From Bog-473 sp963730395 (GTDB lineage Bacteria; Actinomycetota; Acidimicrobiia; Acidimicrobiales; RAAP-2): a stretch of DNA of 64,000 nt. The stretch is from contig CAVSSK010000023.1 in the NCBI GenBank assembly GCA_963730395.1, positions 1 through 64,000 on the forward strand, read 5' to 3'. This document shows positions 18,575 to 27,100 of the stretch, one piece after another. Each line of letters starts with the position of its first letter. Position 1 is the stretch's first letter. A program made the translations under genes and the position numbers. The notes beneath the pieces are model-generated. The model did no database searches and was not told the origin of the DNA. It saw nothing but the letters and a program-made list of their open reading frames with translations.

Positions 18575-19198
18575 TCAGCTGGTCCAGGCGTCGGTGGCCG
18601 GCGTGGTCGTCGACGTCGCTGCCCCACCAGTGGCCGTCACCCCGATGAGAGAGGGCAGTGAGAAGTAGGTGTTGGCACAGAGCACCGGGCTCGTGGCCCC
18701 CATGCTGGCGTCGTTGGTGAGCGTCACCACCAGGGGGTTGTTCGCCTGGCCACTGGCCCCGACGGTCAACGGTGTGGTGAGCGTATGGGAGCTGCCGCTG
18801 GTCGCGGTGGAGAAGTTCCAGGTGACCGCGCTCGGGGTCGCAGCCAGACATCCCGCCTGGGTGGTCGTGAGCGCGCTCGTGGTGTACCCGGTCGCGTAGG
18901 TCGTGTTCGTCGGCAACTGCACCGCGGTGATGGTGACCGGGTACGGGTTCGGGTTGGCGATCGTCACCACCACGTCACCGTTGCCACCCGGGTACAAGAG
19001 GTTGCTCGCAGCCGGGGAGGCGACGGCGGTGATGGACAGGTTGGCGATGGTCGCCGACTGCCCCTCACCGGACGAGCCGGCGTTCAGGCCGACGACCCAG
19101 TTCGTCGCCGCATAGGCGCCGACGCCGGCGAGCAGGACTCCGATGACGGCGGAAACGACCTTCATCTTGGTGGACATCCGGCGGGCCTTGCTCAGCAT
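18575..19198 (-). CDS. Secreted TasA/SipW-like surface protein candidate, NWVV/AGSSGE family
   Basis: The 207-residue protein has a basic N-terminus and hydrophobic segment (VVSAVIGVLLAGVGAYA), then TNWVVGLNAGSSGEGQS. A beta-rich domain follows: ITAVASPAASNLLYPGG, GDVVVTIANPNPYPVTIT and PLTVGASGQANNPLVVTLTN, with a paired cysteine layout. The arrangement recalls SipW-dependent camelysin/TasA-type proteins (short leader, then a beta-sandwich with asparagine-rich turns), though no dedicated signal peptidase gene is adjacent. The function is unknown. It is probably co-transcribed with the FnIII-like paralogue downstream. Confidence 0.72.
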   Translation of the reverse strand: MLSKARRMSTKMKVVSAVIGVLLAGVGAYAATNWVVGLNAGSSGEGQSATIANLSITAVASPAASNLLYPGGNGDVVVTIANPNPYPVTITAVQLPTNTTYATGYTTSALTTTQAGCLAATPSAVTWNFSTATSGSSHTLTTPLTVGASGQANNPLVVTLTNDASMGATSPVLCANTYFSLPSLIGVTATGGAATSTTTPATDAWTS

Positions 19199-19495
19199 TT
19201 GGATCGTTCCTTCTCTGTCGTGGTGCGCGGCGAATCGCTTGGGACTACAGATGGGGTCGGAGGCGCTGCAGCCCGCCTTGAGGAACGTTGAGGCATTTGG
19301 ACACCCGCGTCTCCCGAATCCCGGGGCGTCGAGGAAAATGGACGCGCTCGTGTTCTCCGGTTCGGGCAGCCCCGCCGATGCAAGCGACGGCGGTCTCGGA
19401 CACGGCGACCCGCGGTTGCCTCGTCGGCGGTCGTCCCGCGCCGGGCGTGCGACCTCGTCGGCGCGAAATGCCAGGCTGTGAGGTCCGGCGGCGTC
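19199..19495. other. Divergent intergenic region
   Basis: About 300 bases lie between the secreted-protein pair (minus strand) and the histidine kinase (plus strand). GTTCCTTCTC at 19205-19214 gives a purine-rich ribosome site for the minus-strand gene. I see no clear operator, RNA structure or coding frame in the rest. Confidence 0.4.
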
Positions 19496-21175
19496 ATGAT
19501 GGATGCCATGTCGACGCAGATTGCGGGGAGCCTCGAAGAGGAGACCCTCAGGGCGGGGGGCAGCCGCACCGATACCTCATTCATGCGGCCCCCCACGCAC
19601 CGTGAACGAGTGACCGCGTGGCTGCCCTTCGCCGCCGTGGCTCTCGTCGGCCAGGTCAGCGCGGCGTGGCCCCCCGGCCCGAGCAACTTCAGTGCCTTCT
19701 GGGTGAGCACGGGACTGCTTCTCGCACTCCTCCTCGTCGTCGTGGTCCGCCAGCACGTCCTCCCAGAGACCCTGCTGTTCCGGGTCGGCATCTACATCGC
19801 ATCCGTGATGTTCCTCATGATCGCCACGGGCGGTGTCTCGAGCGGGCTCGGGGCGCTGCTCTTGATACCCGTCGTCGGAGTCGCGCTGTACGGCCGGCGC
19901 TGGGAGTCGGCCTGCGTGGTCGCCCTCGTTCTGGCCGCAGTCCTCTGCGTGTCGCTCACCACTCCTGACCTCGCGACTGCGACCGGTCGACGGCTGCTGC
20001 TGTTCGGTTCCATCTCGGTCATGTTCTCCGTCGCCATCCACGCCCTGCGCGATCGCCTGAATCTTTCCAACGAGCGCACGAGACGACTCCTGTGCCAGGA
20101 GAAGTCGATCAACGATGCGGCCCGTCAGCTCACGATGATGGTGGACCCGCCCGCCATCACCGAGCTGGGCGTACAGCTCGCCGCTCGTATGGCCTCGCCG
20201 GCAGGATCCGAGGTGCGTCGAGCGTCGTATCTCGTGATCGAGGACGGCGTGGTGCGGGTCGAGGCGCAATTCGACGAGACCGGTTTCGAGCTCTGCGGGA
20301 CGTGGCCGCTCGAGGATCACCCGCCGCTGGCAGAGGCCGCTCGGACGGGAGGGCCCGTCGTCGCTCGCCTCGCCGCCGAGGACGTCGGGCCAACCCTGCG
20401 ATCCCTGCTCTGCCCCGCAGGCATCACCCACGGCGCGTGGGTGCCGGTCTGCCCCGAGGGGAAGCTCCATGGCGTGCTGGCCATCTCCACCCGGGGGGTG
20501 CCCGTGCCCACCGAGTGCGTGGAGCGGTGTGAGGCGCTCGGTCACCTCATGGAACTGGCCCTTTCCAACTGGGCTGCCCATCAGGAGCTGGAGCAGCAAG
20601 CCACGGCGGAGGAACGGCGACGGATCGCCCGGGAGCTGCACGACGGCCTGGCCCACGAACTGGCCTTCATCGCCAGCAAGACACATCGCTCGACGCAGGG
20701 AGAGAGCGCCCTCGACGTCCGGCAACTGGCCGATGCGGCCGACCGTGCGCTCGACGAAGCGCGCCGGGCCATCAGTGTGCTCTCCGCCGCACGGCCGCAG
20801 TCCTTGGCCAGCGCAGTCGCACAGACGGCCGAGGACCTCGGAGCCCGCCTCGACCTGGCCGTGCGGCTCGACCTGCGGGACGACATCGAGATACCGGGCG
20901 ACGTGACGGAGAACCTGCTGCGGATCCTGCGGGAGGCGATGACGAACGCGGCCAAGCACGGCGCCTCGCGTCAGGTGACCGTCCGGCTCGAGCACGCCGA
21001 CGGTGTGCGGCTGATCGTCGAGGACGACGGGTGTGGCTTCGACCTGGAGGGTGCCTCGCACTCGACCGGCTTCGGCCTCTTGAGCATGAGGGAACGGGCC
21101 CAGTCGATCGGCGGCTTCCTCAACGTGCAGTCGGCGCCGGCCCTCGGGACCCGGGTCGAGGTGGCGGTCCCGTGA
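19496..21175 (+). CDS. Membrane sensor histidine kinase, NarL/DesK class (HisKA_3)
   Basis: The kinase has about 559 residues. The first ~190 contain roughly six hydrophobic segments. A GAF-like sensory region follows (about residues 215-360), then the HisKA_3 dimerisation box ERRRIARELHDGLAHELAF with the phospho-acceptor His at about 382. The HATPase part shows the N-box LREAMTNAAKHG and G-boxes VEDDGCGFD and GFGLLSMRERA. It should autophosphorylate and pass phosphate to the regulator whose GTG start overlaps its stop. The precise start is uncertain: GTG 19478 and ATGs at 19496, 19499 and 19508 are all in frame. Confidence 0.92.
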   Translation: MMDAMSTQIAGSLEEETLRAGGSRTDTSFMRPPTHRERVTAWLPFAAVALVGQVSAAWPPGPSNFSAFWVSTGLLLALLLVVVVRQHVLPETLLFRVGIYIASVMFLMIATGGVSSGLGALLLIPVVGVALYGRRWESACVVALVLAAVLCVSLTTPDLATATGRRLLLFGSISVMFSVAIHALRDRLNLSNERTRRLLCQEKSINDAARQLTMMVDPPAITELGVQLAARMASPAGSEVRRASYLVIEDGVVRVEAQFDETGFELCGTWPLEDHPPLAEAARTGGPVVARLAAEDVGPTLRSLLCPAGITHGAWVPVCPEGKLHGVLAISTRGVPVPTECVERCEALGHLMELALSNWAAHQELEQQATAEERRRIARELHDGLAHELAFIASKTHRSTQGESALDVRQLADAADRALDEARRAISVLSAARPQSLASAVAQTAEDLGARLDLAVRLDLRDDIEIPGDVTENLLRILREAMTNAAKHGASRQVTVRLEHADGVRLIVEDDGCGFDLEGASHSTGFGLLSMRERAQSIGGFLNVQSAPALGTRVEVAVP

Positions 21176-21813
21176 CGCGTCCGATCAGGGTCCTGTTGGC
21201 CGACGACCACGCGAGGACCCGGGCCATGGTGCGGACGGCCCTGGAGCTGCGGGGTGACTTCCAGGTGTGTGCCGAAGCCGCCGACGCCGAGGCGGCCGTC
21301 CTGGCCGCAGAATCCGAGGGGCCGGACGTCTGCCTGCTCGACATCAACATGCCGGGCAGCGGGATCGCAGCGGCGGCCCGCATCACCGCAGCGCTGCCCG
21401 CAACGGCGGTCGTGATGCTCACCGTCTCGAGACAGGACGAGGACCTCTTCGACGCCTTGCGAGCGGGGGCGTCGGGTTACCTGCTCAAGGGCATCGACGA
21501 GGGCAGCATCGGGGACTCGTTGCACCGGGTGCTCAACGGGGAGGCGACGCTCCCCGGGAGCCTCGTCGCACGCCTCGTCGAGGAGTTCCGCGATCGCGAG
21601 CACCACCGGGTCGCCGTCCCGGAGGGCCCGGCTGCCCGCCTCACCGGGCGGGAATGGGACGTGCTCGAGCTGATGCGCAAGGGCGCCACGACCGCCGAGA
21701 TCTCCGAGCGCCTCTTCGTCTCACCGACGACCGTCCGGAGCCACGTGTCCGCCATCCTGCGCAAGCTCGGCGTGCCGAACCGAGAGGCTGCGATCAAACT
21801 GCTCGCCCGGTAA
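21172..21813 (+). CDS. NarL/FixJ-family response regulator
   Basis: This 213-residue regulator has receiver-domain acidic residues D11 and D12, phospho-acceptor D57 (CLLDINMPG) and the lysine of GASGYLLKG. A LuxR-type helix-turn-helix follows (LTGREWDVLELMRKGATTAEIS, LFVSPTTVRSHVSAILRKLGV). The GTG at 21172 overlaps the kinase stop in GTGA, so the pair is translationally coupled and certainly cognate. Its 3' end overlaps the convergent arsM gene by about 20 bases. Targets are unknown; the secreted-protein pair upstream of the kinase is a candidate. Confidence 0.94.
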   Translation: MTRPIRVLLADDHARTRAMVRTALELRGDFQVCAEAADAEAAVLAAESEGPDVCLLDINMPGSGIAAAARITAALPATAVVMLTVSRQDEDLFDALRAGASGYLLKGIDEGSIGDSLHRVLNGEATLPGSLVARLVEEFRDREHHRVAVPEGPAARLTGREWDVLELMRKGATTAEISERLFVSPTTVRSHVSAILRKLGVPNREAAIKLLAR

Positions 21814-22657
21814 GCGCTGGAGCTCGTGAGCCGGGCTTGCGAGCCCTCACGAAGGCACTCATCACGGCACCATCCAGTTCCGTCAGCGTGGCGTCGACGT
21901 CCAGCGTTGCCGGAATCGCCCCCTGCTCCAACAGGTCGCCCGCCATGGATGTCAAGTCGGCTCGGTCGTAGACGTGCGTCGGTTCGATACTGACTTCACC
22001 GAAACCGGCGAGCGCCAACTCCTCGGCGTAGTCAGTGTCGAGCAGCGCACCGGTGATGCAGCCGGTCCACAGCCCCATCAGGTGCAGAATCTCCCGCGGG
22101 AGTGGTCGATGCAACACGATGTCCGAGACCGCCAGGCGACCACCAGGTCGCAATACCCGGAATGCCTCTCGCAAGACCGCCGGCTTGTCCGGCGACAAGT
22201 TCACCACGCAGTTGGAGATGATCACGTCGACCGATTCGTCCGGCAGGGGCACCGACTCCATGCTCCCCTCGAGGAATTCGGCGTTGGTCACGCCGGCTTC
22301 CGCCTGATTCCGCCGGGCCAAGTCGAGCATCTCAGGAGTCACATCGAGCCCGTAGGCCTTCCCGGTCGGGGCGACCCGTCTCGCCGAGAGCAGCACGTCG
22401 ATGCCTCCGCCCGAGCCGAGGTCGAGCACGTACTCGCCCGGCCTCAGATCGGCCAGCAGCGTGGGGTTGCCGCAGCCAAGCGCTGCGGCCAACGCAGTTT
22501 CGGGCAGACCGTGGGCGTCCTCCTCCGAGTAGAGCGATCGGCCAATGAGGTTCGTCGCGGTGCCCGTCGGGCCGCAGCACGACTCGGCGTCCCGGGCGGC
22601 CCGGGCGTAGTGCTCCCTCACCGCCGTGTGGATCCCCTTGGCATCCGATGTCGTCAT
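21794..22657 (-). CDS. arsM: Arsenite S-adenosylmethionine methyltransferase
   Basis: The 287-residue methyltransferase carries the SAM motif VLDLGSGGGIDVLLSA and the ArsM-specific cysteines: C62 (ALGCGNP), C150 (ISNCVVNLSPDK) and C200 (WTGCITGA). A CC pair sits at 27-28. The family methylates As(III) to mono-, di- and trimethyl species. The ATG at 22657 has AAAGGAG seven bases before it. It lies one base from the stop of the TauD-like gene and is the last gene of the arsR-led minus-strand operon. Confidence 0.95.
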   Translation of the reverse strand: MTTSDAKGIHTAVREHYARAARDAESCCGPTGTATNLIGRSLYSEEDAHGLPETALAAALGCGNPTLLADLRPGEYVLDLGSGGGIDVLLSARRVAPTGKAYGLDVTPEMLDLARRNQAEAGVTNAEFLEGSMESVPLPDESVDVIISNCVVNLSPDKPAVLREAFRVLRPGGRLAVSDIVLHRPLPREILHLMGLWTGCITGALLDTDYAEELALAGFGEVSIEPTHVYDRADLTSMAGDLLEQGAIPATLDVDATLTELDGAVMSAFVRARKPGSRAPALTGRAV

Positions 22658-22658
22658 G

Positions 22659-23696
22659 TCAGCTCCTTTCGTCCGGTGGTTCCACGCCGTCTTTGGTCGG
22701 GATGCCGCTGCGGAGGACGCCGTGCACGCTCGCATAGCTGTGGGCCACCAGCCAGAGCCGAAGGAGGTGACGGCGTTGTTCCTGATCGGGAGGGTCCTGG
22801 TATGCCTCTCGACTGTGCAAGATGCGGTCGTTGGCGAGCCACTGGATGTCACCCGGCTTGAACTCCATCTCGAGGTGGACGGCCGGGTCATTGGCAATCC
22901 TCTCGATGAGCTCGATCGCCTCGATCTGTTGGTCGGTCAAGCGCGGCACGGCCGGGTGCCGCTGGGCATCGCGGATGTACCAGCCGATGAAGAAGATGCG
23001 CGGCGAGCCCGCGACGTCGCTGATCACGGGGAGGGGGAAGTAGGGGTCCTCACCCTCGGGTTGTTCATCGTTGCGGTCCCAGAACATGGGCGCATACAGC
23101 ACCTCAATCAGGTCGGGCCGTTCGCACAGGATCCGGTTGTGGACGGTCGCCGAACTGGCGATCCTGCTCTCCCCGCCGGCAGAGGCCGGGCGGAGGCACA
23201 ACAGCCCCACGATGTCCGCCCCGTCGGTGTGGAAGTCCTGCCGTTGTCGTGTCTGGTAGAGACGGACGCTGGGATCATGGCGCGCGATACCCTCGTCCCG
23301 GACGTGGCCGAGCAGATCCCCCGCCGCGTTCTGGCTCACCGGCGTGCCCATCTGGAGTCCCAGTCCGACATACGCGAGCTCGGTCTGACGTGCCGTCAGA
23401 TCCTCAATGGGGAATCCCCGAGCCAGGACGAAACCACGGCCGGCCCGCAACTCCTCGAGCCAGGAGGCGACGTCGGCCCGCAGGCTCGGCAGGTCGAAGG
23501 CGGCCCCGAGGGCCTCGGGTGTCGTCTCACCCCGGCGCGTGACCAACCGTGCCGCGTCGACGAGGTCCTTCCGTTGGATCGCGGTGAGCTGTGTCGTCCA
23601 CTGCTTCGGGTCGGCCACGTCACGCGAGCTCCACGCCACCTCCGACGCGATCGGGGATCGTTCGGGCGCGGCGGACAATCCGGTCACCCGACTCAT
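22659..23696 (-). CDS. TauD/TfdA-like Fe(II)/2-oxoglutarate dioxygenase in the ars operon
   Basis: The 345-residue protein has the Fe(II) facial triad H156-T-D158 (RQDFHTDGAD) and a distal H294 (DRILHSRE), with a downstream Arg (HLLRLW, about 313) to hold 2-oxoglutarate. The N-terminus has the family's RGFVLARGFPIEDL strand. It is placed strictly between arsR (ATGA overlap) and arsM (one-base gap), so it is co-expressed with arsenic genes. The substrate is unknown. A C-As or other organoarsenical oxidation is an attractive but untested idea. The start ATG at 23696 is fixed by the overlap with the arsR stop. Confidence 0.9.
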   Translation of the reverse strand: MSRVTGLSAAPERSPIASEVAWSSRDVADPKQWTTQLTAIQRKDLVDAARLVTRRGETTPEALGAAFDLPSLRADVASWLEELRAGRGFVLARGFPIEDLTARQTELAYVGLGLQMGTPVSQNAAGDLLGHVRDEGIARHDPSVRLYQTRQRQDFHTDGADIVGLLCLRPASAGGESRIASSATVHNRILCERPDLIEVLYAPMFWDRNDEQPEGEDPYFPLPVISDVAGSPRIFFIGWYIRDAQRHPAVPRLTDQQIEAIELIERIANDPAVHLEMEFKPGDIQWLANDRILHSREAYQDPPDQEQRRHLLRLWLVAHSYASVHGVLRSGIPTKDGVEPPDERS

Positions 23697-24040
23697 CCGC
23701 CGAGCAGGTCGCGCAGCCGCTCCATCTGCGCGGGGACGACCCGCCACCACGTCCAGCGCCCCCGCTTCTCGCCCTCAATGAGGCCGGCAACGGAGAGGAC
23801 CCTCGTGTGGTGGGAGATGGTGGGCTGGCTCTTGGCCAGCGGAGCCTCGAGATTGCAGCTGCACACCTCGCCCTCGGTGGCCACGATGGAGAGCAGGCGC
23901 AGCCGCACCGGGTCGCTGAACGCGGCGAAGATCGCGGCGAGCTCGGCAGCCTCTTCGTCGCTGAGCGGCGCCTCCGTGATCGGGGCGCAGCACGCCCCCG
24001 CCGGAGATCCGGTTTCGCTGGGTGCGGTTCGGGAAGCCAT
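23693..24040 (-). CDS. arsR: ArsR-family arsenic-responsive repressor
   Basis: The 115-residue winged-helix repressor contains the helix-turn-helix APLAKSQPTISHHTRVLSVAGL and the metalloid-binding segment GEVCSCNLEA, with C60 and C62 at the place of the classical CVCDL site. An extra CC pair lies at 17-18 near the N-terminus. Binding of As(III) should release it from DNA. The ATG at 24040 is preferred to one at 24061 because GGAGA lies upstream; the earlier start would fall within the operator. It leads the arsR-dioxygenase-arsM operon. Confidence 0.93.
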   Translation of the reverse strand: MASRTAPSETGSPAGACCAPITEAPLSDEEAAELAAIFAAFSDPVRLRLLSIVATEGEVCSCNLEAPLAKSQPTISHHTRVLSVAGLIEGEKRGRWTWWRVVPAQMERLRDLLGG

Positions 24041-24053
24041 GGAGCCGTCTCCT

Positions 24054-24069
24054 ATTGACATCTATCAAT
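24054..24069. promoter_or_regulatory. Candidate ArsR operator
   Basis: ATTGA-CATCTA-TCAAT is a perfect 5+5 inverted repeat with a six-base spacer, matching the ATCAA-N6-TTGAT style of ArsR/SmtB operators in spacing and symmetry. It sits 14 bases upstream of the arsR start, between divergent arsR and arsI. A second, imperfect cluster of the same half-sites (GATGTCAATCAAT) lies at 24093-24105, nearer the arsI start, so both directions may be repressed. Confidence 0.75.
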
Positions 24070-24120
24070 GTATCGTGCACACTCAACCCATCGATGTCAA
24101 TCAATCTATAGGGAGTTCCG

Positions 24121-24595
24121 ATGGCACGAGTCCAACTCGCCCTCAACGTCGCCGATCTCGACGGGGCAATCGACTTCTACTCCAAGCTCTTCGGCACCGG
24201 GCCGGCGAAGGTCCGCCCGGGGTACGCCAACTTCGCCGTCACCGATCCCCCGCTGAAGCTGGTCCTGATGGAGCAGCCGGAGCTCCGCGGGAGCGGCGTG
24301 CACGGCGCTCTGAACCACCTCGGGGTGGAGGTCACGGACCCCGACGAGGTCGCCGCGTGCCAGCGCTCGGCTCTCGGGTGAGGGCCTGGCCACCGCGGAC
24401 GAGCGACAGACCACGTGCTGCTACGCAGTGCAGGACAAGGTGTGGGTCGAGGACCCCGACGGCGCACCATGGGAGGTCTACGCCGTCCTCGCGGACGCGC
24501 CCGAAGAGTCGGGCGTCGGCTGCGATGGGGTCTGTGGTGCGCCGGCCGGCCACGAGGTGGCATCGGCCGACACCGCCGCGGCCCCGTGCTGCTGA
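24121..24595 (+). CDS. arsI: ArsI/CadI-type glyoxalase-fold protein, C-As lyase candidate (frameshifted)
   Basis: The vicinal-oxygen-chelate protein is about 157 residues when joined. The first frame reads MARVQLALNVADLDGAIDFY and KLFGTGPAKVRPGYANF. The second carries the diagnostic vicinal cysteines, QTTCCYAVQDKVWVEDPDG, and a cysteine-rich tail ending in two cysteines. ArsI enzymes use Fe(II) and the CC pair to cleave the C-As bond of trivalent methylarsenicals. A frameshift near 24365 separates the halves; the sequence on both sides is conserved, so error is likely. The ATG follows GGGAG and lies 50 bases past the operator. Confidence 0.85.
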
Positions 24596-24632
24596 GCGGA
24601 CCGGTCCCGCCTCCGGCCACCGGCTCACCGAC

Positions 24633-25354
24633 ATGACGGACGTGGCCCTGTGGCGCCGCCTGACGGCCGAGTTCATCGGCAGCGCCTTCCTGGCCGCCCT
24701 GGTGATCGGATCGGGCATCGCCGCCCAACAGCTCTCGCCGGGGAACACGGGCCTCCAGCTGTTCGAGAACGCCGCCGCGACCGCCGCGGGCCTGTTCGCC
24801 ATCATCTTGATGTTCGGGCCGGTCTCGGGTGGCCACTTCAACCCGGTGGTGTCGTTCGTCGACGCCGCCTTCGGCGGCCTGTCCTGGCGCGACGCGTCGG
24901 CCTACCTTCCCGTCCAGGTGGCCGGATGTTCGTTCGGCGCCGTGGTGGCCAACGTGATGTTCTCCCGTGCGGCGTTCGAGGTCTCGACGAAGCACCGCGC
25001 GTCGGCGGCGCACTTCCTGTCCGAGATCGTGGCGACGCTCGGGCTCGTGCTCGTGATCTTCGCGCTGGCGCGTTCGGGGCGGTCGAGGTCGGCCCCCGCC
25101 GCGGTAGGCGCCTACATCGGGGCCGCCTACTTCTTCACCAGCTCGACCAGCTTCGCCAACCCGGCCATCACCGTGGGCCGGATGTTCTCCAACACCTTCG
25201 CCGGGATCGCACCTCGTCGGCGCCGAGCTTCATCGCCGCACAGGTCGTGGGGGGCGCGCTCGCCATCGTGCTGATCAAGGTGCTCTACCCCGAGATGACC
25301 CCCGAGCAGGCCGGCGACATCCTGTTCCCGCACGAGGTCGGGGCCGACGCGTGA
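24633..25354 (+). CDS. Aquaglyceroporin-like MIP channel (AqpS-like), frameshifted
   Basis: The channel is about 240 residues with six membrane segments. It has both pore motifs: NPV (GGHFNPVVSF) and NPA (SFANPAITVGR). In other ars operons an AqpS channel lets As(III) leave after arsenate reduction. Its position directly before arsC, with the arsC GTG overlapping its TGA, supports that role. One frameshift near 25207 moves the last ~50 residues (SFIAAQVVGGALAIVLIKVL) to another frame. The flanking protein is normal, so I treat the gene as whole. Confidence 0.88.
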
Positions 25355-25764
25355 CCGCGCTCGTCCCCCGGGTCCTGTTCCTGTGCGTCCACAACGCGGG
25401 GCGCTCCCAGATGGCCGCGGCCCTCTTGGCGCGCAGGGCCGGCGACCGGGTGATCGTGCACTCGGCCGGCTCGGATCCTGCGGAGGTGCTCAACCCGGCC
25501 GTCGTGGCCGCCATGGCCGAGTGGGGCATCGACATCTCGCAGGAGCGCCCGAAGAAGCTGAGCGACGAGATGGCCCGTACCGTCGACGTCGTCGTGACCA
25601 TGGGGTGCGGGGACGCCTGCCCCGTCTACCCCGCCACGCGCTACGTCGACTGGGACCTGCCCGATCCGGCCGGCAGGCCGATCGAAGAGGTCCGGCGGAT
25701 CCGCGACGAGATCGCGGACCGGGTCGATACCCTCGTCGCGGAGCTCCTCCGGCCCGACCGGTGA
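25351..25764 (+). CDS. arsC: Arsenate reductase, low-molecular-weight phosphatase type
   Basis: The 137-residue protein has the phosphatase loop C12-V-H-N-A-G-R18-S (LFLCVHNAGRSQMAA), then the SAGSDPAE strand, and general-acid Asp in DWDLPDP. A second cysteine pair region (MGCGDACPVYP) contains the shuttle cysteines typical of ArsC reductases of this class. It reduces As(V) to As(III), which the channel can export and ArsM can methylate. Its GTG overlaps the aquaporin stop. Confidence 0.93.
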   Translation: MTALVPRVLFLCVHNAGRSQMAAALLARRAGDRVIVHSAGSDPAEVLNPAVVAAMAEWGIDISQERPKKLSDEMARTVDVVVTMGCGDACPVYPATRYVDWDLPDPAGRPIEEVRRIRDEIADRVDTLVAELLRPDR

Positions 25765-25765
25765 C

Positions 25766-26071
25766 TCAGCCGCCGGGCGTGTGGTGCGCCACGAGCTCGA
25801 TCCAGGTGATGCTCGACGGCGGGCCCGTGATGCCACCCTTGGCGAGCGCCTCACCGAGGCGCTCCTCCATGAACCTCGCCTGGTGCTCCGGGGTGTCCCA
25901 GATCTCGGTCACCACGAGGTGGCCGCCCTCGTTCAACCCCGCCGCATGCACCTGCAGGCCGTCGGGCCAGTCGCCCGCCCCGGTCGCCGGGTCGATGCCC
26001 AGCGCCTCGTTGACGGCGTCGTACTCCTTGGTCGTCACGCCCTCGAACTCCAAGATCACCTGTGCCGGCAT
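25766..26071 (-). CDS. Small monooxygenase-like (ABM-fold) protein
   Basis: The 101-residue protein has VILEFEGVTTKEYDAVNEALGI and HAAGLNEGGHLVVTEIWDTPEHQARFMEE, resembling the dimeric ferredoxin-like fold of antibiotic-biosynthesis-monooxygenase relatives. No substrate is implied. The ATG at 26071 follows GGGAG. It converges with arsC, one base between stops, and is probably a separate unit. Confidence 0.78.
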   Translation of the reverse strand: MPAQVILEFEGVTTKEYDAVNEALGIDPATGAGDWPDGLQVHAAGLNEGGHLVVTEIWDTPEHQARFMEERLGEALAKGGITGPPSSITWIELVAHHTPGG

Positions 26072-26163
26072 GGCGTCTCCCTCGCTCTGTGGTGGATGTC
26101 AGTTGCACCGTAGGCGAGCGGGACGCGGCCTGTCGCCTGCACCGGCTGACCGAAGGGGCAGGA

Positions 26164-27036
26164 TCAGGGTCGCACGAGCTCCCGGTACGGCTCGAGGTCG
26201 ATGCCCGGGTATCGCTCCGCCACGCCGGCCAGCGTCTCGGAGTTCCAGTAGGGGTCCGCGGGGCGGGGGAAGCCGAACAGGTCGCGCTCGCGCACACTGC
26301 ACTGCGGGATGAACTTGGCCCAGCGCTCGGGCGACTGCTTGGGCCACGCCATCTTGCCGCCCCAGGTGGTGCCGCGGACCTGGTAGTCGGCGAGCAGCGA
26401 GAAGCGTGACCGCCCAGCACCGTGGAAGTCCGATCCCCGGTGCAGGATGTCGGTCCGGTAGAGGAGGAGGCTCCCCGCCGGGCCCGTGCAACGGACCTCG
26501 ACGTCGGCCAGCTGCCCGAAGGGCAGGTACAGCGGCGTGTAGGGGACGTCCTTGCCGTTCTCGTAGGGCACGATGCAGGTCGGCCCGTCGTCCTCGCTGA
26601 CGTCGGACAGGTAGACGAAAGTTGTCAGCTGCTGGTAGCGCGGTTCGGGGCGCGGCACGACCAGGCTGTGGCTGCCGTAGTCGCGGTGCAGCGGCTGGTC
26701 GTAGTCGACGGCTCCGGCGTACTTGGCCCACAGTTCCACCTTGTAGAGATGGAGCTCCGTCGTCCGGAGGAATCGTTCCGCCGCGTCGACCAGGTCGGGA
26801 TGGATGGCCAGGCGGTTGAGCTCCCACGAGCGGTAGGGGAACTCCTCCACCCCGGCGAACTGGCTCGCCCCGAACTGCTCGAAGCGCTCGGGGTCCTCGA
26901 AGTAGTCCTCGGGCCGGGGGAAGTGCTTCCAGAGCGCGTCCCGGGCGCCCGCCAGCTCCTCGGGCCCGAGGAAGCCCTCCAGCAGCGAGAAGCCGTGCTC
27001 GCGCACCTCGTCGAGCGTGGCGTCGGGAACCCGCAT
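26164..27036 (-). CDS. Phytanoyl-CoA dioxygenase (PhyH) family protein
   Basis: The 290-residue Fe(II)/2-oxoglutarate dioxygenase has iron ligands in PLHRDYGSH (HxD) and a distal histidine in RTDILHRGSDF, with the 2-oxoglutarate Arg in GRSRFSLLADYQ. The family hydroxylates lipids and diverse small molecules, so the substrate cannot be told. It is divergent from the alcohol dehydrogenase, starting 65 bases away, and the two could share a regulatory region. Confidence 0.88.
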   Translation of the reverse strand: MRVPDATLDEVREHGFSLLEGFLGPEELAGARDALWKHFPRPEDYFEDPERFEQFGASQFAGVEEFPYRSWELNRLAIHPDLVDAAERFLRTTELHLYKVELWAKYAGAVDYDQPLHRDYGSHSLVVPRPEPRYQQLTTFVYLSDVSEDDGPTCIVPYENGKDVPYTPLYLPFGQLADVEVRCTGPAGSLLLYRTDILHRGSDFHGAGRSRFSLLADYQVRGTTWGGKMAWPKQSPERWAKFIPQCSVRERDLFGFPRPADPYWNSETLAGVAERYPGIDLEPYRELVRP

Positions 27037-27100
27037 CGGACGGCACCTTAGGCCAGCACCTCTCCGAGAGCCGTCGCCCCGCCGCGCCTACGCTCACGCG

